A stretch of 64,000 nucleotides of DNA from Echinococcus granulosus (Eukaryota > Platyhelminthes > Cestoda > Cyclophyllidea > Taeniidae). The notes below the pieces were generated by a model that saw only the letters and a program-made list of their open reading frames with translations, did not search any database and had not been told where the DNA came from. Position numbers and translations under genes: made by a program. Below, piece after piece: positions 24,837 to 37,497 of this stretch (positions within the stretch are counted from its first letter, which is position 1; each line of letters starts with the position of its first letter). The stretch lies in the NCBI RefSeq assembly GCF_000524195.1, contig NW_020170383.1, forward strand, positions 1,208,194-1,272,193, read 5' to 3'.

Positions 24837-27800
24837 ATGGCTGATCAAGCTGCAAGAAGTTTGCAGTTTGAGTACAATATCAATTCGAACTTGGTCATGA
24901 CTGCAGATCGGTCTTTAATAGATCGTCGCTCACGCGACGAGTCTACTGGTGAAGTTCTTTCTCTTGCCGGGAAAATACGTATTGAGGATATGGGGAGCAA
25001 AGCCCAACGTACTAGACCAAGTATGCTGGAAGAGAAGAAAGCTAAGCGTCGTAAATTGGGAGAAGAGGAATATGATGAAATGAGACTGAAGGCAGTTACT
25101 CTCTTAAGTGATGATCTCGACGAAGTTGTCGGTGTTTTGTATAGACCGAAAACTCCGGAGACACGCAAGACTTACGAGTACATTCTACATTGCATTCAGG
25201 AAGCACTTGGGGATCAGTCGCGTGAAATTCTTTGCGGCGCCGCCGATGAGGTATTGGCTGCACTGAAAAACAATAAGCTTAGAGACAAAGAACGACGTAA
25301 AGAAGTAGAAAGTCTGATTGGTAAGTGGTTAGTTTTAGACATATGCTGTGTAGGTCCCTTGGCCGATGAGCGCTACAACATAATTGTAAGCCTCGGCAAG
25401 AAAATAACAGATTGGAAAGATGATAATGATGAAACCGGTGAAGAAAACATAGACGAAGCTTATGGTGTCAATGTTCAGTTTGAAGAATCGGATCAAGAGG
25501 TAGATCCTTTGTGCTTATGCTCTGATTGTGTTTCAAGGATGAAGATGACACTCAGTATGAGATCAAGGACGATGATGATGACGATATTGATGGTGAAGAG
25601 GCAGGGGAAGAAATGACTCTTCAATCGAAAGCTACTGATGAGGCCTCAGGATCGAAGAGCGATGTTGACACACTTCATCCTCGCGATATCGATGCCTTTT
25701 GGCTCCAACGAAATGTCTCAAAGCACTGCAAGGTATCGTTTGCGAGCATTTGAAGCATCAAATGTAATTTCATGGAGTCCTTAGAAATACTTGGGCCGTT
25801 TTCAGGACCCCATTTTGGCTCAAAAAAAAGCGCAAGAGTGCCTTGATATCTTGAAGATGGCTACTGATGATCGCGATTTGGAAAACCGCCTGGTTCGATG
25901 CATTGGTTATGAGCAGTTTGATTTTCTTCGTGTTCTTCGTCGCTACCCGTCAATGATCCTGTATTGTACTCTTCTTGCCCAAGCCCAGTCGCCGCAAGAA
26001 CGAGCCGAAGTGGAAACCAAAATGAGGAGTGATCCAAAGCTCTCGCTAATTCTGAAACAGTTGCGTGAAACTAACGCCCCATCTGATAACGTTGCGGATG
26101 AACGCAATCGAAAGGCTAATCAGAGAGTTACCCGCCTTCGCGTATGTGTTCTTGGTTCTTTGTCCCATGGTTTTTATCTGCCTTTTGCGTAACAAGCACT
26201 TTAATTAGGAGAGTTCAAAGGGCGATGGAGACGGAAGTAATGGCTCGTCCGACGATGGAAGAGGCCTAGTTGCTAATGTTGTCGATCTGGTAAATTTGAC
26301 GTTTACTCAAGGCGGTCACTTGATGGCTAACAAACGATGTCAGCTGCCGGAGGGCTCATTCCGGACGCAGAAGAAAGGCTATGAAGAAGTGCACGTGCCC
26401 GCACTTCGATCCAAACCGTTCGACCAAGACGAGACTCTTCTAAAGATTGAGAAGCTCCCGGCTTATGCAAAAGCGGCCTTCGATGGCCTGAAAACCCTCA
26501 ATCGAATTCAGACTCGTCTTTACAACGCTGCCATGAAAACGGATGAAAATCTGTTACTTTGTGCTCCAACGGTGAGTGATTCCTTTTCTAAGGCCTATTG
26601 TAAGTCTTTCTTACCTCAACCATTCCGTTTCAGGGTGCTGGTAAAACTAACGTCGCTCTTCTCTGCATTATGCACGAAATTGGACATCACATTAGTGCCG
26701 ATGGTAGCATCAATAAGGAGAACTTCAAAATCATCTACATTGCCCCTATGCGGTCCCTAGTTCAGGAAATGGTCGGCACTTTCAATAAAGTGAGTCAGAT
26801 TTGAAGTGTTATGTATGCTTACGGAAATTAAACGCATCTAGTAATCCCACTGAAGCCGTCATCATGTTATGATGTCATAGCTTGATTTACTCTTTGGTTG
26901 CATGCCTTTAGCGCTTGAGCAGCTACGGCATTAAAGTGGACGAGCTGACTGGCGACCATCAGTTAAGCCGAGAGCAGATCCTTGAGACGCAGGTGATCGT
27001 TTGCACTCCGGAGAAGTGGGACGTGGTGACACGTCGGGGCGGTGATGAGCGTGCCTACATCAATTTGGTGCGTTTGATAATCTTCGACGAAGTGCACCTT
27101 CTCCACGACGACCGTGGGCCCATCCTCGAGGCTATCGTGGCGAGGACATTGCGCGCCACCGAGGCCTCCGCTGCCAGCGGCATCAGCGTTTCTGGTGCCG
27201 CCGTCGCCAGCCCTGACACCATTCGCCTAGTTGGGCTTAGCGCTACTCTCCCTAACTACACCGACGTTGCCACTTTCCTTCGGGTCGATGTTGAAAAAGG
27301 TCTCTTTTATTTTGACAACAGGTAGGTTTTCCTGTAGTTTCTTTTCACAAAGCTCCTCTCTAGCATCCTCTTCGGTGATTTACAATTATTTTTCTGGTCG
27401 CTTTGCATGTTTTTACATTTGATAATAAATTTACTTTCGGCATTTGTGTTTTAGTTCGATTTTGCCAAGTCAACACTAGTTCATTTTAAGTACTAGCTAT
27501 TTTTCTTAAATCATACTGGCTATTAGTAACGCTAGCTACAAGCTACAGACATCTTTTAACTTTGGTACCCAGGACTAGACTAAGTATATTTAAGTGCGAT
27601 AAGTAGCATGATTAAAACCTCGTCCATTTCTGTTCACCACCACTTGTCCGAATTGGCGTCATAGTTTGGCTTGATTCCCAAAGGTAAGTTTCTATCTTAT
27701 TTGGAATAAAACTCTTCATCTTACGAGGGCTAAACTCCGTCAATCGTTGGGGTATAATTTGGGAAACTTGTCTTACCCTAGGTAGGACCTCTCATTTCTA

Positions 27801-30800
27801 GGTCCGTGTAGATAGGACGTGGAAGTTCTTATTGTGCATTACATTTATTATTTTCTTAACTTTGCTTTCTGTTTCTCATCAATGGACACCCAGTACTTTC
27901 TCTCTGCCGAACTTGATATAACTGATTTTGGAGTTCGGCAGCCGATCACTAAGTCACGCTTTAAAGTTTAAAAAAGATTTATTATTTTTATAGTAGTAAA
28001 TGGATCCAAATAACTTATTTGAATCTGAGTCTGTGGCCAATGGATAAGTAGTCTTTTGCTTTGCTTTTTAGCTTCCGTCCTGTTCCGTTGGAGCAGCAGT
28101 ATATTGGCATAACGGAGAAGAAGGCGGTAAAGCGTTTCCAATTGATGAATGAGATCGTCTATGACAAGGTGGTGGAGCATGCGGGTCGCAATCAGATCCT
28201 CGTGTTTGTACACTCACGCAAGGAGACAGGCAAGACGGCGCGGGCTGTGCGTGACATGTGCCTAGAGAAGGACACTCTGGGACTCTTCATGAAGGATAAG
28301 AACGCCTCTACCATGGTCTTGCGTCAAGAGGCCGAGCAGGTGAAGAATTCCGAGTTGAAGGACCTACTGCCTTACGGCTTCGCTATGCATCACGCTGGTA
28401 TGAGTCGTGTAGATCGTACTCTTGTTGAAGACCTCTTCGCAGATCGACATATCCAAGTTCTTGTCTCCACCGCCACTCTGGCCTGGGGTGTCAACTTGCC
28501 TGCACACACGGTCATTATAAAGGGCACTCAGGTATGCTCGCTTCAACGCTTTTGTACTAATAGTAAGTACTTGAACTCTAGTTGAATACTGTCGTTTAAC
28601 AGGTCTACAATCCGGAGAAAGGAAAGTGGACGGAGTTGGGTCCACTGGACGTGATGCAAATGCTGGGCCGTGCAGGACGTCCTCAATACGACACTAAGGG
28701 CGAAGGCATCCTCATCACAAACCATACGGAGCTCCAATACTACCTCTCCCTTATGAATCAACAACTACCTATTGAGAGTCAGCTGGTTTCACGTCTTCCT
28801 GATCTTTTGAATGCCGAAATTGTGCTGGGCACAGTTTCGAATCTGCGGGATGCCGTCAATTGGCTGGGCTACACCTACCTCTACATACGAATGCTCAGAG
28901 CTCCCTCACTCTACGGTGTCCCCACGGGGAGTGAACACACCGATCCCTGGTTGGAGCAGCGTCGTCGAGATCTCATTCACACCGCTGCAATCGCCCTTGA
29001 GCGCTGCGGTCTCATCAACTATGAAAGACGTACAGGCAATTTCGAGTCTACAGAACTGGGTCGCATCGCTTCTCACTTCTATCTCACACACGAAACCGTT
29101 CAAACTTACAACAAACTGCTCCGACCAGGTCTTGGTGAAATTGAACTCTTCCGAGTATTTGCCGCCAGTTCCGAGTTCAAGCACATCACTGTGAGGCAGG
29201 AGGAGAAGTTTGAATTGGCTCAACTTCTAGAGCGCGTCCCGATTCCAATCAAAGAGGCTGCAGATGATTCATCCGCAAAAGTAAATTGTCTACTACAAGC
29301 CTACATATCTGGTCTGAAATTGGAGGGTTTCTCGTTGGTATCCGATATGGTTTTCATAACCCAATCAGCGGGTCGGTTGATGCGAGCGCTTTTTGAAATT
29401 GTCCTCCACAAGGGATGGGCGGAATTGGCCGACAACGCGCTTGTCCTCGCGAAAATGATAGAGAGACGAATGTGGGAGTCCATGTGCCCACTGAGGCAAT
29501 TCAAAAAATTGCCTGACGAGGTTATCACAAAATTGGAAAAGAAGGCTCTTCCCTTTGAGCGTCTCTATGACATGAATCATCACGAGTTGGGCGAATTAGT
29601 TCGTTCTGCTAAGCTAGGCAAGCCTCTCCACAAGTACCTGCATCAGCTACCCCGTCTCGAGATGAGCGTACATGTACAGCCGGTGACTAGATCTGTTCTC
29701 CGTGTGGAGCTCACGCTCACACCCGACTTCGTGTGGGACGAAAAAACTCACGGAAATACGCAGGCATTTTGGATCTTCGTGGAGGACGTGGATGGTGACA
29801 CTATTCTCCATCGAGAATTCTTCTTGCTGAAACAGCGCTACGCCACAGAGGAGCATGTGCTTCACTTCACTGTGCCCATATTCGACCCACTTCCACCGCA
29901 TTATTACATTCGCGCAGTCTCAGATAGATGGATTGGTGGGGAGGTTACACTCCCAGTCTCATTCAGACATCTCATCCTCCCTGAAAAGACCGTTCCTCCT
30001 ACCGAACTGCTGGACTTGCAGCCTCTTCCAGTTACTGCCTTAAGAAACAAGGAGTTCGAAGCCCTTTACGCCGATCAGATTCGAGATTTTAACCCCATCC
30101 AGACACAGGTACGTTCTTGAAGTTACTTTATAAAGTGTATTTCAGTTAATTTCTTTCCAACTTCTCTATTAGACGTTATTGTGAATAGCAAATTTTTTCC
30201 TCACGAATCACTTTTATTGTAGGAATACCAATAGATATTATCAATATTACGCAAAAATTTTTGGACTCGAATACGAGGTTAGACACTGGCTCTTTTCATA
30301 TTCGCTCATTTTAGGTATTCAACTCGTTGTACAATTCGGATGAAAACGTTTTCATTGCTGCACCCACTGGAAGCGGGAAGACAGTTTGCGCCGAGTTGGC
30401 TCTTTTCCGTCTAATGACCACAGCACAGGCGAATCAACAGGTCGACGAATCAGGTGAACCGGTTTTCAAGTGCGTCTACGTTACACCCTTCGAGGAGCAG
30501 GCAGAACTGCGCTTTAGCGATTGGTCCTCTCGCTTCGCCACCAAGCTGGGTCGTCGCGTGGTTCGTCTCACAGGTGAGACCTCGGTCGACTTGAAGCTGC
30601 TTGCCCGAGGCCAAATCATTGTCACCACTCCCGATCACTGGGATGTACTATCACGCCGATGGAAGCAGCGGAAGCACGTGCAAGGTGTTAATCTCTTCAT
30701 TGCCGATGACCTCCATCTCGTTGGTGCGGAAGGCGGACCTGTCTACGAAGTGGTCTGTTCACGTATGCGCTATATGGCGAGTCAAATTGAGTCCAGTGGC

Positions 30801-33800
30801 CAGCCCTTGCGCATAGTTGGTCTAGCGCACAGCGTCACAAATCTGCGCGACATGGCAAGTTGGTTAGGCTGCTCTGCTGGTGCCAGCTACAACTTTCAAC
30901 CCAATACTCGCCCATTACCTCTCGATCTCTCCATAGTGGAACTCAATTTCGCCCACCAGGCCAGTCGTTTGATGGCTGCAAATCGACCTATGTTTCGGGC
31001 CATCAATCGCCACGCCTGTTTGAGTACTGGTGGCGGTCCAGGTCTGCATAGACCTACCATTGTGTTTGTGACATCACGACGACAGGCCCAACGAACTGCG
31101 CTCGATCTGATTACTATGCAGGCTACCGCCAACACACTGGGTAGCACTCAACAACAGCAAATGCCCAAGTTCGTGCCTCTTTCTGGTCATTTGGAGGAAG
31201 CCCTAGAGAAAGCTGCGAGTCAAATTTCGGACAACGCACTCTCTGAGATTCTGCGTTACGGAGGTGGTGTGGCGTACTTGCACAAGGCTCTGAATAAGGG
31301 CGACAGGCGTTTAGTGGAAGCATTATACGCCGCTGGAGCCCTACATACCTTGGTTGTTTCTCGCGATCTCGCCTGGGCCTCATCCATTTCTGCCTACCTG
31401 GTCATTGTGCTGGATACGCAGGACTACAATGGCAAGATCCATGCCTATGAGGACTATCCGATCATTGACATGATTCAAATGGTCGGCCGTGCGAACCGAC
31501 CTGGTTTGGATAGTGACTCGAAGGCCATTGTCTTCTGTCAAACGGGCAAAAGAGAGTACTTGAAGAAGTTTCTGCACGACCCTCTTCCTGTTGAATCACA
31601 CTTGGATCACGAACTTCACGACCACTTCAATGCGGAAATTGTCACAAAGACCATTGAGAATAAACAAGATGCTGTGGATTATTTGACATGGACATTCCTC
31701 TACCGACGAATGACACAAAACCCCAATTACTACAACTTACAGGTTATTCCTCTGCTAAAATGACTTTATTTCCTTGTTTTGGTTTAATGTTTCTTTTTGT
31801 ACAAGAAGCATCGGTAATTTCATTCACTTTTTTATCAACACTATGTCATGCCGTTCTGGATCCCGCTGTTTAGGACCACCAATCACTACTAACTGGATGA
31901 TCAGGCTGATACCTAATCGGACTGATTTGTTTCTGCAGGGTGTCACTCATCGTCATCTCAGTGATCACTTGAGTGAACTGGTGGAAACAACACTGACCGA
32001 TTTGGAGCAGTCTAAGTGCATTGCCATTGAGGATGAGATGGACCTTTCTCCGCTCAATTTGGGCATGATTGCCGCATACTACTACATCTATCACAGCACC
32101 ATCGGTATGTGCGTTCCATGTATATTTTCAATCCTGTTCTATTCCATGCTCTTTAACTTGAACACGTCCGCAGCTGAAATGTGTCCTTGTTTGTGGAAAT
32201 GTCACTGTAATCCTTTCATTAAACATCGTCGTTACGGTTTGGATAGTAGCTGAACTTAGATTATTTGATTCTTTTTCTAACATTGGCTCTGCACTTTGTT
32301 TATCGTAGCATTAATTACTGTTTACTATACTCTGCTTTTTTTACCAAGCAGGATCGTCTTGTCTCTAAATGTGTGGTTTCCTACTGATTATAGTAAACTC
32401 TCAAAATGACTTCTGGAAACATGTTTGGAAATCAAAAAACAGGGGAACTGTAGTTCTTGCCTTCAATCGCACAAGTAGCTCATTATTAGAGGAGACTATC
32501 GTGCCTCGTAAGGGGTGGTTTTGTCAGCCCAGAAAGGGTCATTTTAAACTTTAAAATTGGGATTATTTCGTAACATGTTGAATCGTGCACCTGATTAAGC
32601 ATATTTGCGGGATTTAAGTCAATTCATATTAATTCTTTCTATCATTTCTTAATTACCATACGGTTATATTGTGACTTGAACACGTCAGCATAATGGACAT
32701 TTTTGCGCTACTTCCTCAATTGTAGAATTATTTAGCCTGTCACTGACAAACAAAATGAAGATTCGTGGGCTACTGGATGTCATAAGCAACGCCTCAGAGT
32801 TCGACACCCTCCTGCCAGTGCGCCATCACGAGGATGTGGTGCTGCGCCAGTTGGCTACTAAAGTGCCCCAAAAACTCGCCCCTAAGGCCAGTTACACCAG
32901 CCCTCATGTGAAGGCCAATCTTCTGTTGCAGGCTCACCTCTCGCGCATCAGTCTTTCCACAGAGCTCCAGGGAGACACTGACAAACTTCTTGTCTGCACC
33001 GTTCGCCTCATTCAGGTGACTTCCAACCTAGGCACCAACCTCCCATGCTTCTCCCTGTCTGCGTTTGCTAACAGGTCGATCTGTTCTCTTTTTTACAGGC
33101 TTGTGTGGACGTGTTGTCAAGTAACAGTTGGTTGGGTCCCGCTCTCGCGGCCATGGAATTTTCTCAGATGATCACTCAGGCTGTTTGGCACAAGGACTCT
33201 TATCTCCGACAACTGCCCCACTTCAACACTGAGCGCATTTCCAAGTGCAAGGAGGCCGGGGTGGAATCCATCTTCGATCTGATGGAGCTGGAGGATAGTG
33301 CAAGAGCTCAGCTTCTCGAGGGCCTCTCACAGGCCGAGGTCGCTGATGTTGCGCGCTTCTGCAATCGCTATCCAGATGTTGAGGTCAACTATGAACTCAC
33401 TGGTCCCAACGGCCCAATTACCAGCAAGACCCAAGTCAAAAGGCCGGTTACATGCTAATTTCTTTTGGTCCCTACTCATCTTAGAATTTTCGCCTAATCC
33501 TGCTTTGGACTTCCACCAGCAGGTTTTGTGGTTGCATTTGAGCGTTCATTTTAGAGGGTTTTTGCGTTCTATGCGAACTACATGTGATCGTCGAAATCTG
33601 CGTTTCATTTTTAGCGGCGATACAATTAGCGTGAATGTGAGCGTTGAGCGTGATGAGGCCAACGCGGGTCCTGTGCTCGCTCCCTTCTTCCCTCAGGTAA
33701 GTCGTGCACCTGTTAGTAGTACTAGTTGTGCAGAATGACCGACGAATTAGCGGAAAACAGTATAATTGCGGCACACATGTCAGATTGTGTAAAGTGTTTC

Positions 33801-34037
33801 GATTTGGTATTGCAGAAGCGCGAGGAAGCTTGGTGGTTGGTGATAGGAGAGGTAAAGACTAACAGCCTCATAGCGATCAAGCGCCTAACCCTGGCCAAAT
33901 CCATCAAGGTGCGTCTCGAGCTAACCGTGCCTGCGTCAGCACAGGGTGGTGGCAAGCACGAGTACACCCTCTTCTTTATGTCCGACGCATACATGGGCTG
34001 CGACCAGGAGTACCGCTTCACTCTTGATGTCCGCTAA
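24837..34037 (+). CDS. SNRNP200: U5 snRNP helicase SNRNP200 / Brr2
   Basis: This Ski2-like RNA helicase unwinds U4/U6 snRNA to activate the spliceosome. Exons: 24837-25320, 25354-25499, 25538-25732, 25785 (or 25806)-26141, 26209-26571, 26634-26789, 26912-27321, 28072-28531, 28603-30108, 30315-31742, 31939-32104, 32726-33015, 33099-33442, 33615-33696, 33816-34037. The product is about 2202 residues (human 2136). Cassette 1 has Walker A APTGAGKT (about 511-518), DEVH (about 626-629), GLSATLP and QMLGRAGRP, followed by a Sec63 unit ending near [12 protein letters not shown]. Cassette 2 has APTGSGKT, but DDLH (about 1490-1493) for DExH, AHS for SAT, and QMVGRANRP, then a second Sec63 unit. In human Brr2 the second cassette is a regulatory pseudo-helicase. 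All phases close; exon 13 needs a non-GT donor. Introns 1 and 2 are 33 and 38 nt. Confidence 0.98.
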
Positions 34038-34182
34038 GGAGTTTTCGCCCCCGTTCCCATCTGCTTGTACACACATTTATTGAATCCTAGCTATATTATA
34101 TCCCGACCTTTACTCTTCCCAGTACAAAGCTTTGGATCCTAAATGGTTAAGGTCAATGACTAACCAGGACAGCTCTAAACGC

Positions 34183-34188
34183 TTTATT
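34183..34188 (-). terminator. AATAAA polyadenylation signal for PINX1
   Basis: A canonical AATAAA on the minus strand lies about 107 nt beyond the PINX1 stop codon, inside the tail-to-tail spacer with SNRNP200. The 257 bp spacer must hold both 3' ends, so the 3' UTRs are short or overlap. Confidence 0.6.
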
Positions 34189-34294
34189 TACAGATCTTCC
34201 TAATTTACAGATTGAACTTCAGTAGAAAGGGTAGCCAGGGAGGGAGTGCACATTGGAAGTTGAGAAAGCAGCGCTTCGCTCTAGAAGAGCCATA

Positions 34295-35334
34295 TTAGGC
34301 AAAGTCAGTCTTACGTCGGGTGGGTTCCTCCTTAATCTCGACTGGTGCTTCTGTTGGTGGTTCATCCGAGTCGCTCTCTAGAAGGGGATGAATGTGTCAC
34401 CGATCAAATCATGAGTAATCCAACAACTTCGGCATTCAGTGGGGGAAAAAAGCAAATAAAAGCATTTGATTCACCATGTGGCTCTGCTTCAAAGACGGTG
34501 GGTTTGCTCGAACGTGGAATCTCCTTATCATCTAAATAAAGACTAACAGAGGGAGATTTGGCTAATGAACAAACGTAAAATAAGACGTAATTCTACCTGA
34601 ATCATCATGCGGAAGCTCGGGCGTAGCGCCCGCAAAAGACGGTTTCTCTCCTCTGCCTTCGTCACTCGTGGGAGTAAAACGCGCGCGTTTCCTCTTTGGT
34701 AAGTCCTCAGTGCTGGGTTTTAGAGCACTTCTCTTCAATGAAAAGTAACTAGCCAGATCGGTAGAGCTGGAGTATGTTTTAACACCGAATTCCTGTTTAA
34801 TTTCTGTGCCTCTCGACCTGCTATCCTCTGGAGCCGAAAAAGCAGCGTCGTTTTCCGGAGAACTTTGTATTTTATCAACTGATGCGCCTAGAATAACCTT
34901 AAGTGACTTTCGAGAATACTGGGAAACATCCTTCGCCCGAACAAACTTCCCATAGTGAACTCGTGAACGGCTTTGCTTAGATTTGTCTTCCAGTCTGGAC
35001 TTGTTCTTAACGACAGAGGACTTGTGTTTAGCGAGAGACTGGAGGATTGTATTAAAGGCTGACTGCTGAACCATGTCTGTAGAAGACTGAGTGAGGCCTT
35101 TACCTAGTCCCTTTCTACCATAATTGCATGAAGCCTTGGACCATAATCAAACTGTTTAAAACATACTTTGACAGGCTCTACGATACCGTTCCTATTTTTC
35201 CCAATGCCTGTTTCCGGAGCCCAGCCCATTTTCTTAAGCATCTGTTGTCCTACATTTGACTCGTCTTCCGCAATAGAGGCCCCAGTGGGTGTCAATGTGT
35301 AGGTGGCCATCCGTTTCGGGTTAATAAATGCCAT
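34295..35334 (-). CDS. PINX1: PINX1-like G-patch protein (telomerase inhibitor / nucleolar)
   Basis: PINX1 is a nucleolar and telomeric protein that inhibits telomerase; its yeast relative activates the Prp43 helicase through the G-patch. Four exons: 35119-35334, 34597-35086, 34475-34561 and 34295-34377. All phases close, giving 291 residues. Introns 1 and 2 are 32 and 35 nt. The G-patch (about 25-60) reads QQMLKKMGWAPETGIGKNRN. After the first intron the chain aligns with human PINX1 through FNTILQSLAKH, then SRVHYGKFVRAKD and LASYFSLKR, matching the human VHYMKF...KGKD and EYFAKR segments. This separates it from GPATCH4 and other G-patch families. The tail is Lys/Arg-rich then acidic, ending RRKTDFA. 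If intron 1 were retained, the frame would stop after four more codons (VERD). The start is the first ATG; residue 9 is an alternative. Confidence 0.9.
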
Positions 35335-37487
35335 GGGGGAAATATACGCAACCTATGGACTTGAAAAAAAGTGCCCAACATTTATTAAATCATCAGGGTT
35401 GGATCAGGTTAATGCATGAACATACCACCGATAGACCCTGCTTTGCAAGTTGTAAAGACAGAATAAACAAGTAGCTAAACACGAAGAGCAAAAACTATGA
35501 TGAATTTTATGGTAAACTAGAATGTTCAAACTAGAGCCAACCGATTATTTAGGAAACAAAATCGGTTACCAGTGGAGCCAAACCAAGGCATCTGCGTAGT
35601 TCAGTGTGAGAGCGCTTTTTGAAGATCATATAGGCGTAGAATTGTTATACTTAGGCGTTTGTAAGAAAATACCTACTAGTAGAGTCTGGATGGAACATAC
35701 CCAAAGCGTGATCCCTCCCACAGTTCTTACTTGGCGCTTATCAGAAGAACGAGTAAAATCAAAACCAATTACTGCGAAATTGAACTCACTTTAGGTCTTA
35801 CAACAAAACTGGTGCAGAAATCAAAACCTTTTTTAACAGATGATGCAAGTCACGAAAAAGCAGAACAAAGTCCAGTGAAATACAAGCATGCACAGTTGCA
35901 AGTCTATAAAAATGGCATCTATTAAAATAATACCCAGCTTGTCGCTGCAAGTAAAATATGCTAAAATAGTTATTTGTTGGCTTTGGGACTAAACGGTAAA
36001 TACAACGATAGATAATACTAAACTTCAAGGACGTGTCTGAGGTGCGAATTTTGATATTATTTACTTTGGGAGAGGGGGTTTCTAATGGACGCAAATGTGA
36101 TCCACCATACCGCAGAAAGTAATGATTCGATTCAGAGCCTATTCTCGGACATTTCTTTAACGAATCTTGAACTGTCTTACCCTTCCACAGATGATGGTAA
36201 ATGATTTTTTGTAAGTTTATTTTGTAGTTACTGATAAAGTCGAGTCCAGTTTTTCTTCTCTCACTTCTGTACACAATAGCTGTTATCTTAGCGAAGGTAT
36301 AAAGCCGCATTGATTTGGATACTTCTTCAGACGTTCTGTCGGGTGCGAATCGGATAAATCGGAAAGTATCTCGACTTAGCGAAGCGTCCAAAGTATTTTG
36401 TGATTATTTGTTTCCATTAATCTTCCACTTTTTGATTTTTTACAGTGCATCTTTACTACTTTGTTATTCAGAGATAACTGACACCGCCCTTTTACCCTTA
36501 TATAGTCCCCCTGCAAACAGTGAATAAGATTATATTCTTCTTGTGTAGTCGTGACGTGATAACAGCGGAATGTAAAGTAGCTGCGAAAATCTTGGAGTTA
36601 TTTTGGAGTTTAATGGTTTTGTGCAGCTTGGAATTTAAGGTTGATTGCTGTACTTGAGACTTCTAATGCATCCAAATCACTGATCTCATTTGCTTTGGAA
36701 CCGACTGCAAAATTTCAGTTTTATAGTTGAATGTCAAACTGTCAATGAATTCAAGTGATGTTGTACTGTATAATTCTGAGTAATCCTGCCATTGTACGAC
36801 CTGAAGTCACTGAATTTTGTCAGTCTATAATAGGTCGTGTTTTGTGTATAAATTTGCTAATCCTACTTCACATTAACTATTGTGAAGATAGATTGGGACG
36901 AAATATCAAAAATGGTATTGTGTCTTACTCGTATGCGCAAACTTTGGTAGTATGCTGTATATTTATTCGTACAACCAGTAATTGAATTTTAGGTGCGCCA
37001 TTTTTATAAGCTGTGTGGTTTCCTTCGCCTTTTGTTAATTATGAGGATTTACCGGGTTTTAAATATTCGATCCTTGTACTGCTCGCTGTAAGGTATACTG
37101 TAGCATTCAGAAAGGTACCTGAACTATAAAAAGGATAGTGATTTTTTTTACATTATAGAGTCGGATGCGGCGTCATTTGTCCGCATATTCGGGTCGAAAA
37201 ATGAACTACTTAGATAATAACTCCGATGAGTCTCATGCGCATTTAATCAGGTCATGCCTCGCATTTACTTCCTGTTAATTGCCTATTGGTAGCATGCCAT
37301 TTTGCAATATTGCTTGCTGTTTTATCAAATTCTAGCCAGATTTCTCCCAAAAGTTCTAATCGTTTGCCAATACTCGTTTTGAACTCGTTGGTTGGATCTC
37401 TTTCATATGACTTCTCGCTACCTTATTTTGATGTCATTTGCGGTACGGAGACATGCTTTCTGTTTGCAATCGTTTTTTTACCTTCAG
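35335..37487. other. Spacer between PINX1 and CCDC34, with one long unexplained minus-strand frame
   Basis: It holds the upstream flanks of two divergent genes. The only notable content is a stop-free minus-strand stretch at 35798-36391 (197 codons, first ATG at 36310 leaving 170 codons). It is not low-complexity and not opposite a known exon, but it matches no family I know. Its composition (many I, Y, F, S, R) is like translated AT-rich DNA, so I do not call it a gene. Confidence 0.4.
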
Positions 37488-37497
37488 GACTCATTTG

